A stretch of DNA of 64,000 nucleotides from Nautilia profundicola AmH (lineage in GTDB: Bacteria; Campylobacterota; Campylobacteria; Campylobacterales; Nautiliaceae): positions 1,525,001 to 1,589,000 of the forward strand of contig NC_012115.1 of NCBI RefSeq assembly GCF_000021725.1, written 5' to 3'. The translations under genes and the position numbers were made by a program. How positions within the stretch are numbered: the stretch's first letter is position 1; every line of letters starts with the position of its first letter. The notes under the pieces were generated by a model. It was not told where the DNA came from. It ran no database searches and was given only the letters and a program-made list of their open reading frames with translations. Positions 47,924-57,524 of this stretch are shown one piece after another.

Positions 47924-49776
47924 TTTTCAATCCTTTCTACAATCGCATCTACGTCAAATCCGAAATGTTTATATACATCACCGCCTTTACCGCTTGCACC
48001 GAATGTATTCATTCCTATTACCTCATCGGCGTATTTATACCATTCAAATGCTCTGTTTGCTTCTATTGCGATTACTCTGCCTTTGAAAAGAGACGATTTA
48101 AATTCTTCATCCTGCTCGTCAAACAAGTCAAAACAAGGAACACTTACAACTCTCGCATCAAGTCTTTTTGCAACATCTACAGCCAGATTAACTTCGCTTC
48201 CGCTTGCTACAAGTGTAATATCGCTGTTTCCTTCTCTTAAAATATATGCACCCTTGCTTAAATCCGCGTCTTTAGGACTTATGTTTCTAAGCCCCTGTCT
48301 GCTTAACGCAAATACTACAGGAGCATCGATATCAAGTGCCGCTTTCCATGCGTTTACATTTTCATTGGCGTCTGCAGGTCTGAATACGTATAGATTCGGA
48401 ATTGCTCTTAAAGAAGTAATATGTTCAACCGGCTGATGAGTAGGGCCGTCTTCACCTACTACGATACTGTCGTGAGTAAAAATCCAGTAGTTTTTATGGC
48501 TGCTAAGCGCCGCAATTCTAAGAGCGCCTCTTAAATAATCACTAAACACCAAAAATGTAGCGGCATACGGTAAAAATCCGTATGCGCTGAATGCGTTGTT
48601 AATTGCCGCCATTGCATGTTCTCTGATTCCGTAATGCAGGTTTCTTCCGTGTGGGAAATCATCTTCATCTTTAAGAATCGTATTATTTGACGGTGCCAAA
48701 TCCGCACTTCCACCGAGGAAACTCGGAACCGCTTTAGCTATGGCATTAAGAATTTCACCGTTGCTTTTTCTTGTAGCGATACTTGCGCCTTCTTCAAATT
48801 CAGGCCATTTGATTTTACTGAAGTCTTTTTCAAAAAATGCTTTAATTTCTCCTGCATTTGCTTTTTTATTAAATTCAGCCTCAATTACTTCTCCTCTTTC
48901 TTTTACACATCTGAATCTTACAAGTACGTCTTCAGGAACAATGAAAGTTTTTTCAGGATCAAATCCCGCGGCTTCTTTTGATTTTTTAATTACATCCTCA
49001 CCTAAAGGCGCACCGTGGGTTTTTTCACTTCCTTCAAGCCCTACCGCTCCTCTTGCTATTACTGTTTTGGCGATAATTAAAGTAGGTCTTCCGTCGCTGT
49101 TTTTGGCTTCGTTTAATTTTTTTTCAATATCTTCATAATCGTGCCCGTTCATTTCAAGAACTCTGAATCCTTGTGATTCGAATCTTTTTTGAACATCCTC
49201 ATCAAAAGCTATACTTACTTCGCCTTCGATTGAAATATTGTTACTGTCGTATATAATTATTAAATCTTCAAGTTTGTGTTTCCCTGCTAAAGAACATGCT
49301 TCATAAGAAATTCCTTCTTCCAAATCCCCGTCACCGCAAAAACACCATACTTTGTGGTTTATTTCCGGAAATTTAAGACTCATAAACTTTTTAGCCTTTG
49401 CAAATCCAACCGCATTTGCCACACCCTGCCCAAGAGGTCCGGTAGTTACTTCAATTCCAGGAGTATGACCAAATTCCGGATGTCCCGGGGTTTTGCTTCC
49501 TAATTGTCTGAAGTTTTTCAGATCATCCAAAGTAATGTCATACCCCCAAAGGAAAAGCATTGAATAAATAAGAGGAGTCGCATGCCCACCTGAGAACACT
49601 ACCCTGTCTCTGTTTACAAATTCCGGATTATGAGGAGTGATATTTACTACTTCACTAAACACCGTCATAATATCAGCAAGCCCCAAAGCCGCACCGGGAT
49701 GCCCCGAATTTGCTTTTTGCACCATATCGGCAGCTAAAAATCTGATCGTATCCGCCATTTTTTTTCTTAAGTTCAT
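47920..49776 (-). CDS. tkt: Transketolase
   Basis: A 618-residue thiamine-diphosphate enzyme. The N-terminal AADMVQKANSGHPGAALGLADI, the ThDP/metal segment GDGDLEEGISYEACSLAG, and DSIVVGEDGPTHQPVEHITSLRAIPN are typical. It moves two-carbon units in the pentose-phosphate pathway and supplies erythrose-4-P. A bit shorter than E. coli (663), as in other Campylobacterota. Confidence 0.97.
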   Translation of the reverse strand: MNLRKKMADTIRFLAADMVQKANSGHPGAALGLADIMTVFSEVVNITPHNPEFVNRDRVVFSGGHATPLIYSMLFLWGYDITLDDLKNFRQLGSKTPGHPEFGHTPGIEVTTGPLGQGVANAVGFAKAKKFMSLKFPEINHKVWCFCGDGDLEEGISYEACSLAGKHKLEDLIIIYDSNNISIEGEVSIAFDEDVQKRFESQGFRVLEMNGHDYEDIEKKLNEAKNSDGRPTLIIAKTVIARGAVGLEGSEKTHGAPLGEDVIKKSKEAAGFDPEKTFIVPEDVLVRFRCVKERGEVIEAEFNKKANAGEIKAFFEKDFSKIKWPEFEEGASIATRKSNGEILNAIAKAVPSFLGGSADLAPSNNTILKDEDDFPHGRNLHYGIREHAMAAINNAFSAYGFLPYAATFLVFSDYLRGALRIAALSSHKNYWIFTHDSIVVGEDGPTHQPVEHITSLRAIPNLYVFRPADANENVNAWKAALDIDAPVVFALSRQGLRNISPKDADLSKGAYILREGNSDITLVASGSEVNLAVDVAKRLDARVVSVPCFDLFDEQDEEFKSSLFKGRVIAIEANRAFEWYKYADEVIGMNTFGASGKGGDVYKHFGFDVDAIVERIEK

Positions 49777-50621
49777 TATTTCTCCTTATGTCTGTATAAA
49801 TATTTTTCGAGTATCGGTTCTAATTCTTTTCTAAGTTTCTCGTCAAATCCGCTTATTTCATTTTTTAACCTCTGAGCAAGAACATCCGCTTCTTTTAAAG
49901 CGCCATCGAGCCCCAAAAGTGTTACAAACGTATTTTTGTTTTCATCTACGCCGGTAGTCTTACCTGCTTCTTCACTGCTCATTGTCACATCCAGTATATC
50001 ATCCTGCACCTGAAAAAGAATTCCCAAATCAATTCCGAAATTATATAATTTTTCCTGCAGTTTTTTATCTAAATTTACGATAACCGCTCCCATTTGCAAA
50101 CTTGCCGCAATTAACTTCGCAGTTTTATTAAGATGCAGGAATTTAAGTTCATCCAAGTTCAGTTTTTTATTTTCAAAATAACAATCTATTGCCTGCCCCA
50201 AAACCATACCGCCGGCTCCGGCGTTTTCACTGAGAATTTTAATAAGTTCAATTTTAACATCACTGCTAAACGGAGATTTTGAAAGAACCTCAAACGCATA
50301 TGTATTAAGCGCATCCCCGGCTAATAATGCGGTAATTTCATCATACGTTACATGAAGCGTAGGATGGCCGCGTCTAAGATCGGCATTGTCCATAGTAGGC
50401 AAGTCGTCGTGTATTAATGAATATGTGTGTATAAGCTCAATCGCGTAAGCCGCATATTTTGCATTTTCTACTAAAAGCGGCTCATACGCTTTTACGACTG
50501 AGAGCAAGAGTTTCGGCCTGAATCTTTTACCTCCTGCCAACAACATTTCATTTAAAGCTTTTTCATAATACGGATGAAAACTCGGTGCCTTTATTAAATT
50601 TTTTTTTATAAAATCTTCCAT
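49776..50621 (-). CDS. ispA: Polyprenyl synthetase (farnesyl/geranylgeranyl diphosphate synthase)
   Basis: A 281-residue all-helical prenyltransferase with first Asp-rich motif DDLPTMDNADLRRGHPT (about residues 74-90), second motif DDILD near 214 and GGKRFRPKLL. It makes C15 (or C20) diphosphates, precursor of undecaprenyl phosphate. One-base overlap with tkt. Confidence 0.93.
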   Translation of the reverse strand: MEDFIKKNLIKAPSFHPYYEKALNEMLLAGGKRFRPKLLLSVVKAYEPLLVENAKYAAYAIELIHTYSLIHDDLPTMDNADLRRGHPTLHVTYDEITALLAGDALNTYAFEVLSKSPFSSDVKIELIKILSENAGAGGMVLGQAIDCYFENKKLNLDELKFLHLNKTAKLIAASLQMGAVIVNLDKKLQEKLYNFGIDLGILFQVQDDILDVTMSSEEAGKTTGVDENKNTFVTLLGLDGALKEADVLAQRLKNEISGFDEKLRKELEPILEKYLYRHKEK

Positions 50622-50624
50622 TTC

Positions 50625-51521
50625 CTACCTTAATGGTATTGTAGCTGTTATACCTTGCTGTTCTAATGAAATTGTAACATTTTTGTAAGTTGAGAGTGCT
50701 TTTTTAAGCTCTTCAAAAGTTTTAATTTCGACGCCGTTTACTTTTATTATTTTAGCACCTGGTTTTATAAAATATATCTGCTGAAGTTTTTTAGGAAGTT
50801 TTGTAATTACAAGATGATCGTTTACCGATATTCCGAAATGTTCAAGTGGAGTATAAAGATATTTTTTCTTTCTTATTTTAATATTTACTTTTTTACCGTC
50901 TATGCACAAAACTACTTTTTTACCTTTTACGCCTTCTAAAATCGTTTTTGTAAAAATCTCGGGAGTGGCTTTTTTTAAATTGATTTTTTCTAATTTTTCA
51001 CCCGTTTTTATGCCTTTTATATAAAACGGATCGAAACTGACAATTTTCATATTTTCATCAACCTCAATTCCTGCATCTCCCCAATATCCGTATTTTACAA
51101 AATGCTTAATCATATCGCTTTTTATAAATCCGTCACCTCTTCCGATTCCGATCGCTCTGCAGAACATATCGGTAACCACGCTGTTTTTAACAGTTTTAAC
51201 GCTTAACAAAGCGGGAGAAAAAAACAAAGCATCTTTTGCATAATTGCCTACGTATATTTCATTGTGTTTAATGCTTGCCGCCCACCATCCGAGCTTCGCA
51301 TTATCGAAAAACTTAATTTTTCTTTTATTATTTGACTTAATAATACACATACCCGTAAAAGGATCGTAGTTTATGCAGTTTTTTTTGTTAAAAGTGACAC
51401 TTTTTGTTTTAGTTACAGGGACAGAATTTTTTACAAAAGAGTATTTAACCAAGCAGGGTCTGAAATCCGGATAAGTTGACGCTAAAAGAAAAAGAGGGAT
51501 AAAAAATATTAATTTTTTCAT
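50625..51521 (-). CDS. Exported PDZ-domain protein
   Basis: A 298-residue protein with signal peptide (about residues 1-16). The mature part has an unusual N-terminal region with several Cys (PCLVKY, CINYDPFTGMCI) and a C-terminal PDZ-like domain (IKPGAKIIKVNGVEIKTFEELKKAL). No protease triad is visible. Similar exported proteins sit beside ispA/ybaB in Campylobacterota; the function is unknown. Overlaps ybaB by 4 bp. Confidence 0.75.
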   Translation of the reverse strand: MKKLIFFIPLFLLASTYPDFRPCLVKYSFVKNSVPVTKTKSVTFNKKNCINYDPFTGMCIIKSNNKRKIKFFDNAKLGWWAASIKHNEIYVGNYAKDALFFSPALLSVKTVKNSVVTDMFCRAIGIGRGDGFIKSDMIKHFVKYGYWGDAGIEVDENMKIVSFDPFYIKGIKTGEKLEKINLKKATPEIFTKTILEGVKGKKVVLCIDGKKVNIKIRKKKYLYTPLEHFGISVNDHLVITKLPKKLQQIYFIKPGAKIIKVNGVEIKTFEELKKALSTYKNVTISLEQQGITATIPLR

Positions 51522-51805
51522 TGTCCTATATTTAAACCTCCAAACATATTCAGAGCCTGTGATTTTTTATCTTCCACAGCCATTTTTATAGCGTCGTTTA
51601 TCGCACTCATTAAAAGAATCTGAAGCGATTCTTTGTCTTCCAAAAGCGAATCGTCTATTTTAATATCTATTACTTCAAATTTTCCGTTTACACTCGCTTC
51701 CACAAGCCCCCCTCCGCTTGTTGCGGTATATATTTTATTATCGGCTTCTTGCATTTGCTCTTGAATTTTTTGGAGCATTTCGTTTAAATCTACATTACCA
51801 AACAT
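51518..51805 (-). CDS. YbaB/EbfC family nucleoid-associated protein
   Basis: A 95-residue protein. Helix-strand pattern with MQEADNKIYTATSGGGLVEASVNGKFEVIDIKI-like sequence (the conserved GGGLV turn) and C-terminal helix. Binds DNA as a dimer. Normally next to recR or dnaX; here it lies between panD (1 bp overlap) and the PDZ gene. Confidence 0.9.
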   Translation of the reverse strand: MFGNVDLNEMLQKIQEQMQEADNKIYTATSGGGLVEASVNGKFEVIDIKIDDSLLEDKESLQILLMSAINDAIKMAVEDKKSQALNMFGGLNIGQ

Positions 51806-52179
51806 TACCCCTCCTGCAAATAAGTTGTTTTTTCAATTATATCGTTATTATCATCAACAATCAACACTGCAGGTTTGAAATTTTTAGCTTCCTCGGGTGT
51901 CATGTTTGCATAAGCGATTATTATTATTTTATCGCCCGGATGAACCTTTCTTGCCGCGGCTCCGTTTAGACATATATCACGGTTGCCTCTTTTCCCTTTT
52001 ATAACATAAGTAGAAAATCTTTCACCGTTGTTGATATTAACAATGTCCACTTTTTGCCCGACAAGCAGGTTCGCTTCTTCCATCAGCTCTTCGTCGATGG
52101 TAATGGAGCCGACATAGTTTAAATTAGCATCCGTTACCGTAGCTCTGTGGATTTTGGAATAAAGCATTTCAATTGTCAT
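51805..52179 (-). CDS. panD: Aspartate 1-decarboxylase proenzyme
   Basis: A 124-residue pyruvoyl enzyme. It self-cleaves between G24 and S25 in YVGSITID to form the pyruvoyl group; the [20 protein letters not shown] segment contains the conserved region near Tyr/Asn of the active site. Makes beta-alanine for pantothenate and CoA. Confidence 0.97.
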
Positions 52180-52188
52180 TTTATATCC

Positions 52189-52524
52189 TTATGCCCAGAA
52201 TTCCTCCGGAATTAAATATTCTTTTACCGGATTTCCACCGATGATGTGTTCTTTTAATATTTTTTCAATTTTTTCTTTATCAAGATCTACATACATATAC
52301 TGACCAGGCTCCACCATCATAACCGGTCCGAAGTTACATCTGTTAAGACACCCTGTAGGCACTATCCAGTTTACCATAGGATCAATTCCCATTTCCATCA
52401 TTTTTTGCTGAGTGAATTGAAAAAGATCTTCTTTTCCTTCTCTAACACAGCTTGGTTTTGGAAAACTTGGCGGTCTTTTAACCTGACACATATAGATTAC
52501 ATTTTTTGGTTTTGGCATTTGCAT
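52189..52524 (-). CDS. Thioredoxin-like [2Fe-2S] ferredoxin
   Basis: A 111-residue protein with four Cys at 13, 26, 59 and 63 (pattern C-x12-C...C-x3-C, GCLNRCNFGPVMMVEP), as in thioredoxin-like [2Fe-2S] ferredoxins and the NuoE domain. Electron-transfer partner unknown. First gene of the housekeeping operon. AAGGAG lies 6 nt before the ATG. Confidence 0.9.
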   Translation of the reverse strand: MQMPKPKNVIYMCQVKRPPSFPKPSCVREGKEDLFQFTQQKMMEMGIDPMVNWIVPTGCLNRCNFGPVMMVEPGQYMYVDLDKEKIEKILKEHIIGGNPVKEYLIPEEFWA

Positions 52525-52549
52525 ATTACGCTCCTTAATTTTTTTGCGA

Positions 52550-52578
52550 CTTATATCATATTTTTATTAATTTTACAA
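52550..52578 (-). promoter_or_regulatory. Putative promoter of the ferredoxin-panD-purA operon
   Basis: TTGTAA (52578-52573) and TATAAG (52555-52550) are 17 bp apart on the minus strand, 26 bp before the first gene. Fair but not perfect matches. Confidence 0.5.
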
Positions 52579-52624
52579 ATAGATAATTAGATTTTTAGTT
52601 TTTAAGGTTAGTTAAGTTTTTTAT

Positions 52625-52740
52625 ATTTTTAACAACTTTAATAAATTTTTATAACTTTAACAAACCTTAACAACCTCAATAACTTAATAATCATAACAAC
52701 CCTAATTAACCTTAACAACTTTATTACTTAACAACTTCTT
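52625..52740. repeat. Nonamer array between murE and the ferredoxin gene
   Basis: Units of the AACAACCTT type, strictly 9 bp apart from 52669 to 52722 (six units) and looser before that. It covers the murE stop codon (52702-52704) and the last codons of MurE. Same unit, inverted, as at 41691-41753. Confidence 0.88.
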
Positions 52741-53934
52741 AACCGTCTCCCTGTCACTATAATCAATTTTTTTATCACAGTACTGTATGTAGTTTTCATC
52801 ACCTTTGCCTAAAAGCATTAGTGTATAATTTTTCTTTTTAGCTATATCTACAGCTTCTTTGATAGCATCTTTTCGATTTGATATTATTTTATACGGTATG
52901 CTTTTTATACCTTTAGCGATCTCTTTACAAATTTCATTTGAATCTTCACATCTCGGGTTATCTTCCGTAATAATTATATATTCTGCATATTTATCTGCAA
53001 CTTCACCCATCAGATGGCGTTTATCTTTATCCCTGTCTCCTCCTGCACCGAAAACAACAATCTTTTTCCCTTCCACCGCGCTTAGTACTTTTTCCATACC
53101 GTCCGGAGTATGCGCAAAATCAATTATAACAAGAGGCTTTTTCGAAACTATTTCCATTCTTCCGGGAACACCCTCAAAAAGTGAAAAGTTAAAAGTTGAA
53201 AGTGAAGAGTTTGTAAGCAACGAAGCTGTTTTCAAGGCTAATGAAAAATTCATCTTATTAAACTCGCCTGCCATTGGGATATCATCTACTATTGGTTTTT
53301 CCAAAACATATAAATTCTTACAGTTTAAATTAAATTCATACCCTCCACTTTTCACTTTACACTTTTCATTTTTCACTAAAAGTTTTCCATTGAAAACTTT
53401 AACGGTTTCATCCCGAAAAAAACTTTCTTTAACTCTTTTGTATTCTTCCATTGTTTTATGATAATCAAGATGATCCTGCGAGAATGAAGTCAGTATTTTA
53501 GCCGTAAATTCAATACCTTCTATCCTTTGCTGCACTATTGCATGAGAGCTTACTTCCATAATGTAAAAATCCGGCTCATATTTCACAGCTCTTTTAATCG
53601 TTGTGAATATTGGAGGAGTCGTCAGGGTTTTGGCTTCAATTTTTTCACCGTTTAGATAAAAACCTTCAGTACCCTGAATACCTACACTGTATCCGGCTTG
53701 TTGCAATAAATGTCCAAGGACAAACGCAGTTGTCGTCTTACCGTTTGTACCTGTAATTCCTATGAATTTTGTTTTAAGGGTTAAGTTTTGTATCAGTTCT
53801 TTTGGAGTAATATATTTTGAGATATCTTTAGAGTATTTTTCATTTTGTTTGGTTTTTAAGAATAGCTTATCTTCACTAAGCTCTTTTGTATTGTCAGTAA
53901 TAAGATCTTTTTGTATAAGTTCTTTGTAGTTCAT
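52702..53934 (-). CDS. murE: UDP-MurNAc-tripeptide synthetase
   Basis: A 410-residue Mur ligase: ATP loop GITGTNGKTTTAF (about residues 58-70), LTTPP for UDP-MurNAc, SQDHLDYHKTMEEY, VPGRMEIV and the DNPR motif (EDNPRCEDS) that selects meso-diaminopimelate. It is shorter than average (about 450-490). Two heptamer arrays replace or extend surface stretches: EKCKVKSGG (53345-53379) and NSSLSTFNFS just before FEGVPGR (53177-53211). Its C terminus runs into a nonamer array. Confidence 0.95.
   Translation of the reverse strand: MNYKELIQKDLITDNTKELSEDKLFLKTKQNEKYSKDISKYITPKELIQNLTLKTKFIGITGTNGKTTTAFVLGHLLQQAGYSVGIQGTEGFYLNGEKIEAKTLTTPPIFTTIKRAVKYEPDFYIMEVSSHAIVQQRIEGIEFTAKILTSFSQDHLDYHKTMEEYKRVKESFFRDETVKVFNGKLLVKNEKCKVKSGGYEFNLNCKNLYVLEKPIVDDIPMAGEFNKMNFSLALKTASLLTNSSLSTFNFSLFEGVPGRMEIVSKKPLVIIDFAHTPDGMEKVLSAVEGKKIVVFGAGGDRDKDKRHLMGEVADKYAEYIIITEDNPRCEDSNEICKEIAKGIKSIPYKIISNRKDAIKEAVDIAKKKNYTLMLLGKGDENYIQYCDKKIDYSDRETVKKLLSNKVVKVN
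53177..53211. repeat. Heptamer array inside murE, before the VPGR motif
   Basis: Five units of the AAAAGTG/AAAAGTT/GAAAGTG type, in frame. Same family as the TTTTCAC arrays (inverse). Confidence 0.88.
53345..53379. repeat. Second heptamer array inside murE
   Basis: Five units: CCACTTT, TCACTTT, ACACTTT, TCATTTT, TCACTAA. Opposite orientation to the array at 53177-53211, about 130 bp away. Confidence 0.88.
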
Positions 53935-53950
53935 GATTTATTATATCACA

Positions 53951-54319
53951 TTATTGTAAAAGAGTATTAAATCCGTCTATAAGTTCATAATCATTGAAAT
54001 TTGAAAGCAACTCTTCAAAATAACTTATCGCACTTTCTTTATACCCGTAGTTTAAAAGCATTTCAAAAAATTCAAGAAGATCTTCTTTATTTTCAAAAAT
54101 CACTTTTGTAGATAAAAGTATATTTTCCAAGTCTTCTTTTGTTTTTACAAGAAGTTTAACATCACTGAATAAAATACCGTTTATTTCATCGTGATTGAAA
54201 GAAGAGGAGGAATCGGTTAAAAGCTTATCTAAAAGCAGCTTCACCTTTCCGTACTCCTTCTTTTCAATAGCAGATTTAAGGAGTTCTTTTAAATCAAAAT
54301 GAATATTTGACAAGCTCAT
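53951..54319 (-). CDS. Conserved helical protein of unknown function
   Basis: A 122-residue acidic, Leu/Glu-rich helical protein starting MSLSNIHFDLKELLKSAIEK. No recognisable motif, no signal or membrane helix. The ATG at 54319 follows AGGA and overlaps the end of the NifU-like gene by 26 bp, so it is translated with it; the frame is open to 54349. murE follows 16 bp later. Confidence 0.7.
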   Translation of the reverse strand: MSLSNIHFDLKELLKSAIEKKEYGKVKLLLDKLLTDSSSSFNHDEINGILFSDVKLLVKTKEDLENILLSTKVIFENKEDLLEFFEMLLNYGYKESAISYFEELLSNFNDYELIDGFNTLLQ

Positions 54320-54590
54320 CCAATTTATCCTCATAACCATGAGGTACATTCATTACTACAAGTTCAGGGTGTATTTTTTCTTTAAGTGCTTTTTCAATAC
54401 CGTATTTTAATGTTGCACCGGCACTTGCACACCCTACGCACCCGCCCTGTAATTGAACGAAAACGATCGGTTTTCTTACGTCTATTAACGTAACATCACC
54501 GCCATCCATTTGAAGCATAGGCCTAACTTCATCAAGTACGCCGGCCACAGCTTCTTTTAAATCTTCATTAGAAAAAGGAATTTCAGCCAT
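54294..54590 (-). CDS. NifU C-terminal-domain protein (Fe-S scaffold)
   Basis: A 98-residue protein of the Nfu type with the C-x2-C motif GGCVGCASA (about residues 52-60) that binds a [4Fe-4S] cluster, and LQMDGGDVTLIDV. It delivers clusters to apoproteins. The ATG at 54590 has GGAG 7 nt upstream; that GGAG spans the rplQ stop region. Confidence 0.92.
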   Translation of the reverse strand: MAEIPFSNEDLKEAVAGVLDEVRPMLQMDGGDVTLIDVRKPIVFVQLQGGCVGCASAGATLKYGIEKALKEKIHPELVVMNVPHGYEDKLDELVKYSF

Positions 54591-54591
54591 C

Positions 54592-54960
54592 TTATTCTCC
54601 AACGAATTCGATTATACACATTTCAGCTGCATCACCTCTTCTAAATCTTGTTTTGATAATTCTTGTATATCCACCTTTTCTGTTTTCGAATTTAGGTGCG
54701 ATTTCTTCTATTACTTTTCTTGTTGCCGCTTTAGCTCTTTCGTTTGATCCAAGTTTTGAATAAACATATCTGTGAGTGTTTAAATCAGCGTTTTTAGATT
54801 TTGTAATAAGTTTTTCAACATATTTTCTAAGCTCTTTCGCTTTTGGAACTGTTGTTTCGATTCTACCGTTTTCGATTAAATCGCATGCTAAGTTTCTAAG
54901 AAGTGCCTGTCTGTGTTCACTAACACGACCAAGCTTTCTGTATCCGTGTTTATGTCTCAT
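54592..54960 (-). CDS. rplQ: 50S ribosomal protein L17
   Basis: A 122-residue L17 starting [24 protein letters not shown]. Last gene of the alpha operon; shares one base with rpoA. Confidence 0.98.
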   Translation of the reverse strand: MRHKHGYRKLGRVSEHRQALLRNLACDLIENGRIETTVPKAKELRKYVEKLITKSKNADLNTHRYVYSKLGSNERAKAATRKVIEEIAPKFENRKGGYTRIIKTRFRRGDAAEMCIIEFVGE

Positions 54961-55952
54961 TAATTCTCCTTAAGTTGTGATAGTTTATCTTCAATTGCTT
55001 TTTTAATATCAAGCGGCAATGTTTTATTTAACGGGAATCCGATTTCTTCAAGTTTGTCAAAAATCTCTTCTAAAGATTTAGTACCAAGGTTTTTGATATT
55101 TGAGATTTTTTCTTTACCCATAAGTACAAGCTCACCGACAAATCTGATACCTGCTCTGTCAAGCGCATTGAAACTTCTGCTTCTTAAATTCAAATTCTCA
55201 ATTGGTTCAAAAAGTACATTGTAAACTTCGTCAAGCTCAACGCTTTGTGACGTTTTTTGCTCAAGTTTGAATTCTTTTGAAAATACGCTAAATTGGTTTA
55301 AATAGTTGTTAACTGCGTTTTTAAACGCATCAATCGGGCTGATTTGTCCGTCTGTTTCAACTTCAAAAATAACTTTTTCAAAATTAGGATCGTCTTCAAC
55401 TAAGATATTTTCAATGTTGTAAACAACTTTTTTAATCGGACTGAAATATGCGTCAAGTCCGATAAATCCTTCTGGAATTTCATCTCTGAAGTTTTCTACG
55501 GCTACGAATCCCATACCTTTTCTGATAATTAAAGTCAGTTTAAGTTCCGCTTCTTCGTTTAATGTTGCAATATATTCATTAGGTGTAACAATATCAACTA
55601 AATCATTAGCAAGATCGCTACCTTTAATTTCTTTAGGACCTACGAACACATAGTCAACTACTGCTTCATCGCCCTCTTTAATTTTAAATCTGATGTTTTT
55701 AAGGTTAATAATAAAACTTGCAACATCTTCAAGCATGCCTTTTAATGAGTCGAACTCATGTTTTACACCTTCGATTTTAAGAGCGATAGGTGCAAAACCC
55801 GGAGTTGAAGCAATTAGCGTTCTTCTAATCGGATGAGCAACGCTAACCCCGAACCCCGCTTCAAAAGGATATACTTCGATTGTAGCTTTGTTTCCTTCTT
55901 CTTTGAAAGAAACATCGCTTGGAATTAAAACTTCTGTTTTTATTTTATTCAT
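54960..55952 (-). CDS. rpoA: RNA polymerase alpha subunit
   Basis: A 330-residue protein with N-terminal dimerisation domain ([16 protein letters not shown]) and a C-terminal DNA-binding domain with helix-hairpin-helix [13 protein letters not shown]. Normal length. Position between rpsD and rplQ is as in other bacteria. Confidence 0.98.
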   Translation of the reverse strand: MNKIKTEVLIPSDVSFKEEGNKATIEVYPFEAGFGVSVAHPIRRTLIASTPGFAPIALKIEGVKHEFDSLKGMLEDVASFIINLKNIRFKIKEGDEAVVDYVFVGPKEIKGSDLANDLVDIVTPNEYIATLNEEAELKLTLIIRKGMGFVAVENFRDEIPEGFIGLDAYFSPIKKVVYNIENILVEDDPNFEKVIFEVETDGQISPIDAFKNAVNNYLNQFSVFSKEFKLEQKTSQSVELDEVYNVLFEPIENLNLRSRSFNALDRAGIRFVGELVLMGKEKISNIKNLGTKSLEEIFDKLEEIGFPLNKTLPLDIKKAIEDKLSQLKEN

Positions 55953-55965
55953 TTTTTAGCCCCTA

Positions 55966-56592
55966 TTATTTAGAGTACAACTCAACTACTAGTCTTTCTT
56001 CTACCGGAATATTTACTTCTTCTCTTTCTGGTACTCTTTGGAATACACCAACAAGTTTTTCTTTATCTACGTCCACCCACGGTGCGATACCAGTCTGTTG
56101 TGATAGTTCAAGTGCTCTTTGAATTTGTACGTTGTTTTTAGATTTTTCTCTAATTTCAATTCTGTCACCTTCTTTTACTAAGTAAGAAGGAATATTTACT
56201 TTTTTACCGTTTACTAAAATATGTCCGTGAGTTACAAGCTGTCTTGCAAATCTTCTAGTAGATGCAAATCCCATTCTGTAAACTACGTTATCAAGTCTTC
56301 TTTCAAGAAGTTTGATTAGGTTTTCCCCTGTGTTACCTTCTTGTCTGTTTGCTTCACGGAAGAATTTTCTAAATTGTTTTTCAAGTACACCGTAATAGAA
56401 TTTGATTTTTTGTTTTTCTCTTAGCTGTAAACCGTACTCAGAAATTTTAGTTCTTCTTTGTCCATGCTGTCCTGGTGCGTAAGGTCTTTTGTCAAGCGCT
56501 GACTTTCCAGCTAATCTTCTTTCACCTTTTAGCTCTAAGCTAACTCCAAGTCTTCTTTCGATTTTTTCAACTGGTCCTGTATATCTTGCCAT
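55966..56592 (-). CDS. rpsD: 30S ribosomal protein S4
   Basis: A 208-residue S4 of the zinc-free form (no Cys cluster at the N terminus). Contains [13 protein letters not shown] and the S4 RNA-binding domain [20 protein letters not shown] followed by [16 protein letters not shown]4 regulates the alpha operon in other bacteria. Confidence 0.98.
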   Translation of the reverse strand: MARYTGPVEKIERRLGVSLELKGERRLAGKSALDKRPYAPGQHGQRRTKISEYGLQLREKQKIKFYYGVLEKQFRKFFREANRQEGNTGENLIKLLERRLDNVVYRMGFASTRRFARQLVTHGHILVNGKKVNIPSYLVKEGDRIEIREKSKNNVQIQRALELSQQTGIAPWVDVDKEKLVGVFQRVPEREEVNIPVEERLVVELYSK

Positions 56593-56594
56593 CG

Positions 56595-56987
56595 TTACAC
56601 CCTTCTTCTTTTTCTTGGTCTACATCCGTTGTGAGGTAACGGAGTTACGTCTTTCATCCATAATACTTTAATACCTTCAATAGCACCTACAGTTTTAACT
56701 GCAGTTTCTCTACCACCACCAGGTCCTTGTACTTTAATACCTACTTCTTTAATTCCGTATTCTTTAGCTTTAGCCATTACGTCTTCAACTGCCTGCTGAG
56801 CCGCGAACGGAGTAGATTTTTTACTACCTTTGAATCCAAGTGCACCCGCACTGCTCCAGCATAATGCGTTACCCATTTCATCAGTTACAGTAATCATAGT
56901 GTTGTTGAATGTCGCTGAAATATATACAACTCCGCGACCAACTTGTTTTTTAATTTTTTTCTTTTTAGTTACTTTTCTTTTAGCCAT
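56595..56987 (-). CDS. rpsK: 30S ribosomal protein S11
   Basis: A 130-residue S11 with HISATFNNT-like [28 protein letters not shown] and the ending [16 protein letters not shown]. Two bases before rpsD. Confidence 0.98.
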   Translation of the reverse strand: MAKRKVTKKKKIKKQVGRGVVYISATFNNTMITVTDEMGNALCWSSAGALGFKGSKKSTPFAAQQAVEDVMAKAKEYGIKEVGIKVQGPGGGRETAVKTVGAIEGIKVLWMKDVTPLPHNGCRPRKRRRV

Positions 56988-56997
56988 CTCTCACCCT

Positions 56998-57366
56998 TTA
57001 TTTAGCTTTTGCGCCAACAGTTTTTCTTTTACCTTTTCTTGTACGTGCGTTAGTTTTAGTTCTCTGACCTCTAACAGGTAATCCTCTTCTGTGTCTTAAA
57101 CCTCTATAGCACCCAAGGTCCATAAGTTCTTTAATGTTAAGCTGAACGATTTTTCTTAGTTCACCCTCAACGATATAGTTTGATTGAATTTCTTTGTTTA
57201 GAATTGAAACTTCGTCTTCAGTTAATTCGTAAACTCTTTTTTCCGGATCAATTCCAGTATCTTTTAAAATTTTTCTACTTGTAGTAAGTCCGATTCCATA
57301 AATATATGGAAGTGCATACTCGATTTTTTTCTTTTTTGGTAAGTCTATCCCTGCAATTCTTGCCAT
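56998..57366 (-). CDS. rpsM: 30S ribosomal protein S13
   Basis: A 122-residue S13 starting [26 protein letters not shown] and ending with the basic [21 protein letters not shown] tail that contacts tRNA. Three bases after rpmJ. Confidence 0.98.
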   Translation of the reverse strand: MARIAGIDLPKKKKIEYALPYIYGIGLTTSRKILKDTGIDPEKRVYELTEDEVSILNKEIQSNYIVEGELRKIVQLNIKELMDLGCYRGLRHRRGLPVRGQRTKTNARTRKGKRKTVGAKAK

Positions 57367-57369
57367 GTT

Positions 57370-57483
57370 TTATCCTTGTCTTTGTTTATGTCTAGGATTT
57401 TCACAAATAACTCTTACAATCCCTTTTCTTTTTACCACTTTACATTTAGGGCAAATTTTCTTAACTGATGCTCTAACTTTCAT
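57370..57483 (-). CDS. rpmJ: 50S ribosomal protein L36
   Basis: A 37-residue protein, the smallest here: [20 protein letters not shown] at the start, with zinc ligands C11, C14, C27 and H32. AAGGAG lies 5-6 nt upstream of the ATG (57481-57483). First gene of the alpha operon; infA is not upstream of it. Confidence 0.97.
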   Translation of the reverse strand: MKVRASVKKICPKCKVVKRKGIVRVICENPRHKQRQG

Positions 57484-57502
57484 AACTTCTCCTTAAATTT
57501 TA

Positions 57503-57518
57503 GGAAAATACGTTTTCC
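57503..57518 (-). terminator. Hairpin between the 6S-like RNA and rpmJ
   Basis: Palindrome GGAAAA-CGTA-TTTTCC followed by TAAAATTT on the minus strand, between the RNA and the rpmJ ribosome binding site. May end the RNA, with leakage into the ribosomal operon; the U-tract is imperfect. Confidence 0.4.
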
Positions 57519-57524
57519 GTTTAA

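Noticed and set aside
47846-48436. 196-codon plus-strand frame over the start of the aminotransferase gene and the 3' part of tkt
   Set aside because: Antisense to intact genes whose catalytic motifs are clear; Ser/Leu-rich shadow sequence.
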